NCBI GenBank assembly: GCA_017440445.1 | Contig: JAFSHE010000043.1 | Span: 1 to 12,563 of the forward strand | From: Oscillospiraceae bacterium | Lineage (GTDB): Bacteria > Bacillota_A > Clostridia > Oscillospirales > Ruminococcaceae | Reading direction: 5' to 3' | Length of the DNA: 12,563 nt | Part shown: piece after piece, positions 6,804 to 12,563 of the stretch | Layout: each line of letters begins with the position of its first letter | Numbering within the stretch: position 1 is the first letter of the stretch | Position numbers and translations under genes: made by a program | The notes under the pieces: model-generated | The model's database searches: none | What the model was told of the DNA's origin: nothing | Seen by the model: only the letters and a program-made list of their open reading frames with translations

Positions 6804-8032
6804 CATGTTCCCTCCGTAAGCGTTTTATGAAGATCAGGGAAAAGCTCCACGCTGCGTGGAAGTATCCCCTTTATCATAGCTATTGCAGTGCCGTAATTTG
6901 TCATGGGAATGCCTGCGTCTGCGGCGCATTTCATACGGTAGCGCACCTCACGCTCCGTCAGCATGCAACCGCCGCAGTGGATGATAAGCGAATAGGATGA
7001 AAGCTCCTCAGGGAACTCCGTACCGCTTGTAAAGCTAAGCTCAAGCCGTTTTCCCGTGAACTCAGCCAGCCATTTCGGGAGCTTTACCGTGCCTATATCC
7101 TCGCACTGACGGTGATGAGTACAGCCCTCGCAGATAAGCACCCTGTCCCCGTCCTTCAGGGAGGAGATAGCCGCCGCACCCTTTACCGCCTCAGCGAGAA
7201 AGCCCTTGTACCGTGCCATAAGTATCGAAAACGATGTAAGCGGGATATCTCTAGGAGTATCCTTTGCCGCCTTTCCGAATACCTGACTGTCGGTTATCAC
7301 CATAGCGGGCTTTTTCCCTTGGTGACCTTCGTTTCCGAGTGACGCAAGCGTTTCGGAAAGCTCCGTATCACGGCACACGACAGATATCGCACCCGCTTCG
7401 AGGATATCACGGATGGTCTGCTGCTGCGGCAGGATAAGACGTCCCTTAGGCGCAGAAGAATCGATAGGCACCACAAGCACCACGATATCTCCCTTTTTCA
7501 GCAGGTCGCCCACGATACGTGCCTTGGATTCCTCTGTTTTTGCGAGCGCGCCGATGCGCTCCTTAAGCTCGTGGATGTTCTTTCCTGTTTTTGCGCTGAC
7601 AGCTATCCCGTCAGCGGGAGCTGTGAAATCTTCTGCAAGGTCGCTCTTGCTGTATGCAACGATGTAGGGTATCTCCTTTTTCACAAAAAGCCCGATAAGC
7701 TCCCTGTCGCAGTCGGAAAGCGGCTCACCCGCCGCTGCGACCAGCACCGCCACATCGGTCTTGTTAAGCACCTGGCGGGTCTTTTTCACACGGAGTGCGC
7801 CAAGCTCTCCGCCGTCATCGTCTATTCCCGCAGTGTCAATAAGCATCACAGGCCCGAGCGGCAGCAGCTCCATCGCCTTGTATACAGGGTCGGTGGTAGT
7901 ACCGAGGACATCCGACACAACGGATATCTCCTGCCCTGTTATCGCATTGAGCAGACTGGATTTGCCTGCGTTGCGTTTCCCGAAAAAGCCGATATGTATC
8001 CTGTTGGCGGATGGTGTATCGTTAAGTCCCAT
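6803..8032 (-). CDS. hydF: [FeFe]-hydrogenase H-cluster maturation GTPase HydF
   Basis: HydF is the scaffold on which the diiron subcluster made with HydE and HydG is assembled before transfer to [FeFe] hydrogenase. The 409-residue product has an N-terminal TrmE/Era-like GTPase. Its P-loop is GKRNAGKSS (residues 18-26), T45-T47 lie in the switch region, DTAGI is at 66-70, and SKSD is at 128-131. The C-terminal Fe4S4 site reads C304-x-H306, 45 residues, then H352-C353-x-x-C356, matching the CxHx(44-53)HCxxC signature that defines HydF. I chose the ATG at 8032. It gives the typical N-terminus [15 protein letters not shown] and leaves 9 bases after AAAGG, whereas the ATG at 8041 touches that site. 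HydE and HydG are not in the window. The stop codon overlaps the start of the cellulase gene, making hydF the leading gene of that operon. Confidence 0.95.
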   Translation of the reverse strand: MGLNDTPSANRIHIGFFGKRNAGKSSLLNAITGQEISVVSDVLGTTTDPVYKAMELLPLGPVMLIDTAGIDDDGGELGALRVKKTRQVLNKTDVAVLVAAAGEPLSDCDRELIGLFVKKEIPYIVAYSKSDLAEDFTAPADGIAVSAKTGKNIHELKERIGALAKTEESKARIVGDLLKKGDIVVLVVPIDSSAPKGRLILPQQQTIRDILEAGAISVVCRDTELSETLASLGNEGHQGKKPAMVITDSQVFGKAAKDTPRDIPLTSFSILMARYKGFLAEAVKGAAAISSLKDGDRVLICEGCTHHRQCEDIGTVKLPKWLAEFTGKRLELSFTSGTEFPEELSSYSLIIHCGGCMLTEREVRYRMKCAADAGIPMTNYGTAIAMIKGILPRSVELFPDLHKTLTEGT

Positions 8033-8066
8033 GCGTTTCATCCTTTCGGAGTAATTCTATCCTTTT

Positions 8067-8095
8067 ATTATACTCCATTTTTCCGCACAGGTCAA
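8067..8095 (-). promoter_or_regulatory. Sigma-A promoter of the hydF-cellulase operon
   Basis: On the minus strand, TTGACC (8095-8090), a 17-base spacer and TATAAT (8072-8067) form a near-perfect housekeeping promoter. The predicted start is near 8060, leaving a leader of about 28 bases before the hydF ATG at 8032. No operator palindrome is obvious in this short leader. Confidence 0.85.
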
Positions 8096-8131
8096 CCATA
8101 AAATTATAATTCGGCAACAGATCGCAGACAG

Positions 8132-8160
8132 TTGACAACCAAGCCGCAAACGGATATAAT
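8132..8160 (+). promoter_or_regulatory. Consensus sigma-A promoter of mutS2
   Basis: TTGACA (8132-8137), a 17-base spacer and TATAAT (8155-8160) match the sigma-A consensus at all twelve positions. The predicted start is near 8167, giving a leader of about 59 bases. It is divergent from the hydF promoter, with 36 bases between the two -35 boxes. Confidence 0.9.
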
Positions 8161-8182
8161 ATAGTGGGGAATTTCGGATATT

Positions 8183-8205
8183 TTACTGTGATGTGTATAC
8201 AGTAA
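8183..8205. repeat. Inverted repeat in the mutS2 leader
   Basis: TTACTGT (8183-8189) and ACAGTAA (8199-8205) are perfect 7-base inverted arms around a 9-base centre. They lie between the predicted transcription start (about 8167) and the mutS2 ribosome site (AGAGG, 8216-8220). It could be a repressor operator or an mRNA hairpin; no T run follows, so it is not a terminator. It resembles the E. coli LexA box but its spacing is one base too long, and Firmicutes LexA uses a different motif. Confidence 0.5.
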
Positions 8206-8225
8206 TCAGAAGAAAAGAGGTAATT

Positions 8226-10604
8226 ATGAATAAATACTACAAGAAACTGGAGCTTGACAAGATATTAGAGCTTCTTGCAGCCCAGACATACAGCGACTCC
8301 TGCCGTGAGCAGGCACTGAAGCTGAAGCCCGTATTCAACGGCGAGAAGATGCGTGCGGAGCTGAAAAAGACCGATGACGCATTCACGCTGTCCGCAAAAT
8401 TCGGCACACCACGTTTCAGAAAGATAAAGGATATTTCAGGCTCGCTGAAGCGCTGCAAGAGCGGCTCTGCGCTGTCCTTCCGTGAGCTGCTGGATGTGGC
8501 GGAGATACTACGTGAAACGGGTATGCTATGCGACTGGTACAGCCAGTGCAGCAACATCGAAAACAGCCTTGATATCTATTTCAGCGAATTATATCCCATA
8601 AAACAGCTTGAGCAGCGCATCTCTGAGAGCATCATCTCCGAGGAGGAGATGTCAGACGGCGCAAGCGCAGAGCTTTCTTCCATCCGCAAAAGGATAGTAA
8701 GACAGGGTCTGAATATCCGTGAGCAGCTTGACAAGCTTATCAAAAACAAGAACACGCAGAAATATCTTCAGGAGAATATCGTCACCATGCGTGACGGAAG
8801 ATACGTTGTGCCTGTGCGCTCCGAATACAAGAATGAGATACCCGGTCTTGTACACGACACATCAGCAACGGGACAGACCTTCTTCATCGAGCCTATGAGC
8901 GTTGTTGAGGCAAACAACGAGATACGTGTACTGAAAGCCCGTGAGCAGGCAGAAATAGAGCGCATCACCCGTGAGCTGTCAGAGCAGGTGGGAGAAAATG
9001 CGGACTCCATCGCAAACAACTTCCGTGTTGCAGAGATACTGGAGCTGTACTTTGCAAAGGCTAACCTCGGTGCGAAGATGAAAGGCGTTGCCGCTGAGAT
9101 ATCCGACGAGCCGAAGGTGATACTCAACAACGCACGTCATCCGCTTATCGACCCCGACACGGTAGTGCCTATCTCCGTGGAGCTTGGCGAGCACTACGAC
9201 AGCCTTATCATCACAGGTCCGAATACAGGCGGTAAGACCGTAGCCATCAAGACCATCGGTCTGCTTACGCTAATGACCATGTGCGGACTTATGATACCCG
9301 CAGGCGACGGCAGCGTTATCGGAACATTCGGCGCTGTGTATGTGGATATCGGAGATGAACAGAGCATCGAGCAAAGCCTGTCCACATTCTCCTCGCACAT
9401 GACGAATGTTATCGGGATACTCGACAAGGCAGACGAGCGCTCCCTTGTACTGATAGACGAGCTTGGCAGCGGCACCGACCCCGTAGAGGGTGCGGCACTG
9501 GCCGTATCTATACTCACGCAGCTTAAGGAATACTCCGCAAAGGTGGCAGCCACCACTCACTATCAGGAGGTGAAGATGTTCGCTCTTGAAACAGAGGGAG
9601 TGGAGAACGCCTGCTGCGAGTTCGATGTAAATACTCTGAAGCCCACCTACCGTGTTATCGTGGGAGTTCCGGGAAAATCAAATGCCTTTGCTATATCCTC
9701 AAAGCTTGGTATGCCGCATTTCGTCATACAGCGTGCGGAGAGCCTTGTAAGCAGCGAGAACAAGCGCTTTGAGCAGGTGGTAGACGCCCTCGAAAAGTCC
9801 CGTCAGGAGCTTGAGGAACTAAAGGAGAGCGTAGCCATCTCCGAGCGCAACGCAAGGATGACCGAAAGCGAGCTTAAACAGAAGCTGTCCGAGCTTGAAG
9901 CACAGAAGGAAAAGGAGCTTGAAAACGCACGTCAGCGTGCCATGAGCATAATCGAGGAAACACGCTTCCGCTCCAACATGCTGCTGAATGAGCTTGACGA
10001 GCTGAAAAAGGTCAAGGACAAGGAAGAATTCCGTCAGAAATACAGCGCCGCAAAGGGCAAGGTCGGCGGTGAGCTTAATCGCATGCACGACGAGGCAAAC
10101 CCTGTCACCGAGCGCCGCTCCGAGGAGTATGTACTCCCCCGCCCGCTTAAGGCAGGCGACAGCGTAATGCTTGCCGACACAAAGAAAGAGGGAACTCTCC
10201 TCACTGTGCCGAATATGTCAGGCGTATGCTTCGTACAGGTCGGCATGATGAAGGTAAAGACCAACCAGAAGAACCTGCGCCTTATAGAAAACAAGAAAAA
10301 ACAGACTGCACCCGTCGGCGGAAAGGTCAAAAAGCAGCTTAAGTCCAACATGGAGCGAAAAGGCTCGCTGGAGCTTGACATCCGTGGCATGATGGGCGAC
10401 GAGGGCGTCATGGAGGTGGAGCGCTTTATAGACGGCTGCCTTATCAGCGGACTTCATTCCGTAACCATCATCCATGGCAAGGGTACAGGCGCACTGAGAG
10501 CCGCTGTGCATCAGGCACTGAAAACTAATCCCTCTGTAAAGAGCTACCGTCTTGGTGCTTACGGCGAGGGCGAGGCGGGAGTTACCGTTGTAGAGCTGAA
10601 ATAA
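8226..10604 (+). CDS. mutS2: MutS2-family ATPase/endonuclease with Smr domain
   Basis: MutS2 is a DNA- and ribosome-associated ATPase. It suppresses homologous recombination in some bacteria, and in B. subtilis it acts on collided ribosomes. The 792-residue product begins with a MutS-like core and lever region (about 1-300), then an ABC-type ATPase with Walker A GPNTGGKT at 331-338 and Walker B LVLIDE at 407-412, followed by GSGTDP. A long charged coiled coil (about 509-629) leads through a KOW-like linker to a C-terminal Smr nuclease domain (about 715-792) with LDIRG at 717-721 and HGKGTG at 750-755. The MutS mismatch-recognition domain I is absent, separating it from MutS1. I chose the ATG at 8226, preceded by AGAGG with a 5-base gap; the upstream GTG at 8193 has no ribosome site and lies inside the inverted repeat. 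Length is normal and no key motif is missing. Confidence 0.96.
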   Translation: MNKYYKKLELDKILELLAAQTYSDSCREQALKLKPVFNGEKMRAELKKTDDAFTLSAKFGTPRFRKIKDISGSLKRCKSGSALSFRELLDVAEILRETGMLCDWYSQCSNIENSLDIYFSELYPIKQLEQRISESIISEEEMSDGASAELSSIRKRIVRQGLNIREQLDKLIKNKNTQKYLQENIVTMRDGRYVVPVRSEYKNEIPGLVHDTSATGQTFFIEPMSVVEANNEIRVLKAREQAEIERITRELSEQVGENADSIANNFRVAEILELYFAKANLGAKMKGVAAEISDEPKVILNNARHPLIDPDTVVPISVELGEHYDSLIITGPNTGGKTVAIKTIGLLTLMTMCGLMIPAGDGSVIGTFGAVYVDIGDEQSIEQSLSTFSSHMTNVIGILDKADERSLVLIDELGSGTDPVEGAALAVSILTQLKEYSAKVAATTHYQEVKMFALETEGVENACCEFDVNTLKPTYRVIVGVPGKSNAFAISSKLGMPHFVIQRAESLVSSENKRFEQVVDALEKSRQELEELKESVAISERNARMTESELKQKLSELEAQKEKELENARQRAMSIIEETRFRSNMLLNELDELKKVKDKEEFRQKYSAAKGKVGGELNRMHDEANPVTERRSEEYVLPRPLKAGDSVMLADTKKEGTLLTVPNMSGVCFVQVGMMKVKTNQKNLRLIENKKKQTAPVGGKVKKQLKSNMERKGSLELDIRGMMGDEGVMEVERFIDGCLISGLHSVTIIHGKGTGALRAAVHQALKTNPSVKSYRLGAYGEGEAGVTVVELK

Positions 10605-10627
10605 CAGCCCCAAAAAAGGAGTTCGAT

Positions 10628-10990
10628 ATGGGAAAAGATACAGCAGCGAAAGTAATATCAGTTGTAATAAATGTGATACTTCTCCCCGCAGTCTTTTATC
10701 TATGGGTGTTTGCTGTATTTCTCCTCATTAACTTTGAGCCATTCCCCAGACCAGAGAAGGTAATACACGCACAAGATTTCGCCGCAGGAATGGGATTTCT
10801 CGCTGCAGCCGTTGCAATTCCGATAGCGGCAAACCTGCTTATCCGTCTTTTGTGGCACAGAAAAAGAGGGATCTCAGGACGCTGGACGCTTATCCCCGCT
10901 ATCGCAATTCCGTCTGTGGAGCTTGTTATGGCAGCTATTATGTGCATCGAAAGATCTGAAGTATGGTTCACCCGCCCATGGGTGTGGTAA
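10628..10990 (+). CDS. Small three-helix membrane protein of unknown function
   Basis: I recognise no family. The 120-residue product has three hydrophobic helices at about residues 9-34, 51-74 and 86-107. A basic loop between helices 2 and 3 (RLLWHRKRGISGR, 73-85) should face the cytoplasm, with a short Trp-rich tail (WFTRPWVW) at the C-terminus. The start is well supported: AGGAG at 10617-10621 and a 6-base gap to the ATG. The gene lies 23 bases after mutS2 with no promoter between, so the two are probably co-transcribed. No terminator follows directly; the first downstream is the hairpin at 11077-11105, beyond the next promoter. Hydrophobicity, ribosome site and spacing support a real gene. 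Nothing links it functionally to MutS2. Confidence 0.7.
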   Translation: MGKDTAAKVISVVINVILLPAVFYLWVFAVFLLINFEPFPRPEKVIHAQDFAAGMGFLAAAVAIPIAANLLIRLLWHRKRGISGRWTLIPAIAIPSVELVMAAIMCIERSEVWFTRPWVW

Positions 10991-11005
10991 GTTACACGCT
11001 TTTTC

Positions 11006-11034
11006 TTGACAAAATAACGTATAAAGCGTATAAT
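11006..11034 (+). promoter_or_regulatory. Consensus sigma-A promoter upstream of the PAS protein gene
   Basis: TTGACA (11006-11011), a 17-base spacer and TATAAT (11029-11034) match the consensus at all twelve positions. The predicted start is near 11041. GTATAA occurs as a direct repeat at 11019, 11028 and 11038, overlapping the spacer, -10 and start region. That may be chance in an AT-rich promoter or part of a regulator site. Confidence 0.88.
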
Positions 11035-11076
11035 AAAGTATAAATATTGAAGTACTTACCGACATAATAATCTTAT

Positions 11077-11105
11077 TCGCAGGGCGGTACAGCCCTGCGA
11101 TTTTT
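11077..11105 (+). terminator. Intrinsic terminator inside the leader of the PAS protein gene (possible attenuator)
   Basis: TCGCAGGGC (11077-11085) pairs perfectly with GCCCTGCGA (11092-11100) over a 6-base loop, followed directly by TTTTT (11101-11105). It lies about 36 bases downstream of the predicted start from the consensus promoter at 11006-11034 and 15 bases before the ribosome site of the PAS gene (GGAGGG, 11120-11125). No second promoter is visible between hairpin and gene. It therefore either attenuates the PAS gene, ends a short RNA of about 65 bases, or serves the mutS2 operon with read-through. UACCG (11057-11061) can pair with CGGUA (11085-11089) at the hairpin loop, a possible pseudoknot. 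It matches no riboswitch class I know. Confidence 0.75.
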
Positions 11106-11129
11106 GTAATAACATCAACGGAGGGACTT

Positions 11130-12563
11130 ATGGACGTAAAACAGCTTTCCGCAGTGCCCGGGATTCCCGAAAACGGCATGCTTACAGGACTTTTCTCGCT
11201 GGAGGTAACAAACGGCAGACCCTCTGCGATCTATATCGACAAGGACTTCTGTCGTCTGGTGGGACTTGACCCTTCCCTGTCGCCGCATGATCTTCTTCTT
11301 GATTTCATCAAGCGTATCGACAAGGAAGGCTTAAGCGCAATAAACTTTGCCATTGCAAACTGCACGAAAGGTCTTAAAGCAGAGGCAAAATTCAACTGGA
11401 ATCACCCTCTGCTGGGCTGGATAGACGTTACCTGCATAGGTGTTCACGCCGATGGCAGCGATGAGCAATACATGGTACGTGGATTTTTCAAATCAAATCT
11501 TCTTGATGATAACGGAGAAACAGAAGAAACAGATATCGCACTTCTTAAGAATCTGCTCACCGAGGCGATGATGGACAGCTTTGCGGTTTGCGGACTTGCA
11601 AGCCTTGAGGATAACAGCATCATCCTGCTGAAGGACGCTTTCAATATCAGTGCGGTACTGGGCAGCGGCTTTACCTACGATCAGTGGCGGGATACCATTT
11701 CAGGTCTTATCGCCCGTGAGGAGCTGGAGCGCTTCAACGAGACCACCACAAGAAAAGCACTGCTGCATTTCTTCGATACCAGCAAGGAAGAACTCCAGGA
11801 GGAGTTCCGCTGTCTTATACCCTCGACAAAACAATACAGATGGATGAAGGTGCGTTATGTGCGCTTCAAAACACCGCTTGCATCAAAATACAGAGGCTTT
11901 TTTGTATTCCGTGATATCAACGACAGCCACCACACGGATTTCAGCGAAGCGCTGCGCATAAAACTTATAAACGGTCTTACCCTGCCTTATCAGGTGATAG
12001 ATCTTATCAACCTGAAAACAGGACGTATGTATTCCTCCGAATCCGGCGAGGGCAGATATGCCGAGGAATTCGGACAGAGAGGCTTTTCCGACGACTCACT
12101 GGCAAAATATGTCTACATGTGCGACTGCACCGACGAGGAACGCTCTGCCATGTTCGACAAGTTTCTTGTACGTAATATGCATAAGATATTCAGCAACGGC
12201 GAAAAAATGATAGAGGCTGAGATAAAAAGCTGGAATCGCAAATCAAACAGGCATGAATGGGTACGTATACAGGCATTCCTCTCCGCCCATGATGAAAACG
12301 GCGAGCCACTGATGGCAATACTCACCATACAGGCGATAAATGCGCAGAAGGAAAAGGAGATACAGGACAAAAAGACCCTGGAATTCGCACTGCGCTCTGA
12401 ACGTCAGTACAAGCAGGCGATACTCTCCTCCTCCACCGCAGTATACACCTACAATGTCACTACCGATACCATCTACGACGAGTACATCGAGGAAGAAGGT
12501 ACCAAGCCGCTGCTCCCGATGATGGGAATGAGCTGTCCCTGTTCATACAACGAATACATCACC
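11130..12563 (+). CDS. Multi-PAS sensory protein, 3' truncated by the window (probable cyclic-di-GMP signalling protein)
   Basis: The reading frame is open from the ATG at 11130 to the window edge (478 codons, no stop), so the C-terminal half is not visible. GGAGGG with a 4-base gap supports the start. There is no signal peptide or membrane segment, so the protein looks cytoplasmic. It appears to hold degenerate PAS-like units at about residues 16-120 (including WNHPLLGWIDV), 145-265 (ending in GFFVFRDIND), 285-405 (ending in AILTIQAINA) and a fourth starting near 425 (ERQYKQAILSSS). A charged helix at about 403-428 joins the last two. The recurring pattern of a Trp-containing strand, a closing beta-strand, then a charged linker is typical of PAS chains. 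In ruminococci and related clostridia such chains commonly precede GGDEF and/or EAL domains; that output is inferred, not seen. A histidine kinase or adenylate cyclase output remains possible. Expression may be attenuated by the leader hairpin. Confidence 0.7.
   Translation, partial: MDVKQLSAVPGIPENGMLTGLFSLEVTNGRPSAIYIDKDFCRLVGLDPSLSPHDLLLDFIKRIDKEGLSAINFAIANCTKGLKAEAKFNWNHPLLGWIDVTCIGVHADGSDEQYMVRGFFKSNLLDDNGETEETDIALLKNLLTEAMMDSFAVCGLASLEDNSIILLKDAFNISAVLGSGFTYDQWRDTISGLIAREELERFNETTTRKALLHFFDTSKEELQEEFRCLIPSTKQYRWMKVRYVRFKTPLASKYRGFFVFRDINDSHHTDFSEALRIKLINGLTLPYQVIDLINLKTGRMYSSESGEGRYAEEFGQRGFSDDSLAKYVYMCDCTDEERSAMFDKFLVRNMHKIFSNGEKMIEAEIKSWNRKSNRHEWVRIQAFLSAHDENGEPLMAILTIQAINAQKEKEIQDKKTLEFALRSERQYKQAILSSSTAVYTYNVTTDTIYDEYIEEEGTKPLLPMMGMSCPCSYNEYIT

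Noticed and set aside
8183..8205. LexA (SOS) box upstream of mutS2
   Set aside because: The arms match the E. coli-type CTGT/ACAG, but the centre has 9 bases instead of 8, and Firmicutes LexA normally binds GAAC-N4-GTTC. It is reported only as an unassigned inverted repeat.
11041..11129. Known riboswitch (c-di-GMP, preQ1) in the PAS gene leader
   Set aside because: The leader before the terminator is only about 36 bases and shows none of the conserved cores of those classes.
1..12563. CRISPR arrays, tRNA or rRNA genes, insertion sequences, phage or attachment sites
   Set aside because: No regularly spaced palindromic repeats, cloverleaf sequence, transposase or integrase motifs were seen. 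The window reads as ordinary chromosomal operons with regulatory intergenic regions.

Overview
The window looks like a fibre-degrading, hydrogen-producing Firmicute close to Ruminococcus (Oscillospiraceae). The grounds are a cell-surface GH9-CBM3c-CBM3 cellulase, an [FeFe]-hydrogenase maturase (HydF), MutS2, a Firmicutes-type ThiI without a rhodanese domain, and consensus sigma-A promoters (TTGACA-17-TATAAT). This is inference from gene content; no database was searched.

Layout. (1) 4-2819, minus strand: a tight operon of NifS/IscS-type cysteine desulfurase, then thiI, then a stand-alone CinA C-terminal-type nicotinamide-nucleotide amidase. Each junction has a single base between stop and start. 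The first two genes supply sulfur for 4-thiouridine and/or thiamine. (2) 2820-3259: 440 bases without a convincing protein gene, but dense in signals. They are the operon's extended -10 promoter, a helically phased array of about nine TTACA-like hexamers, a plus-strand promoter, a short transcript segment ending in a 10-bp hairpin, and a bidirectional terminator. (3) 3260-8032, minus strand: hydF, then the lipoprotein cellulase, then a three-helix membrane protein. The hydF stop overlaps the cellulase start, and the membrane-protein gene starts 19 bases after the cellulase stop. One promoter is visible, upstream of hydF. (4) 8067-8160: divergent hydF and mutS2 promoters. (5) 8226-10990, plus strand: mutS2 and a small membrane-protein gene. 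(6) 11006-12563, plus strand: a perfect consensus promoter, a leader holding an intrinsic terminator, and then the first 478 codons of a multi-PAS sensory protein that runs off the window.

The most interesting unexplained structure is region 2. A response-regulator-like (Pho-box-like) phased array points at a promoter for a putative small RNA that carries two CCTCC (anti-Shine-Dalgarno) segments. Second are the promoter-hairpin leader upstream of the PAS protein, and the coupling of a hydrogenase maturase to a surface cellulase.
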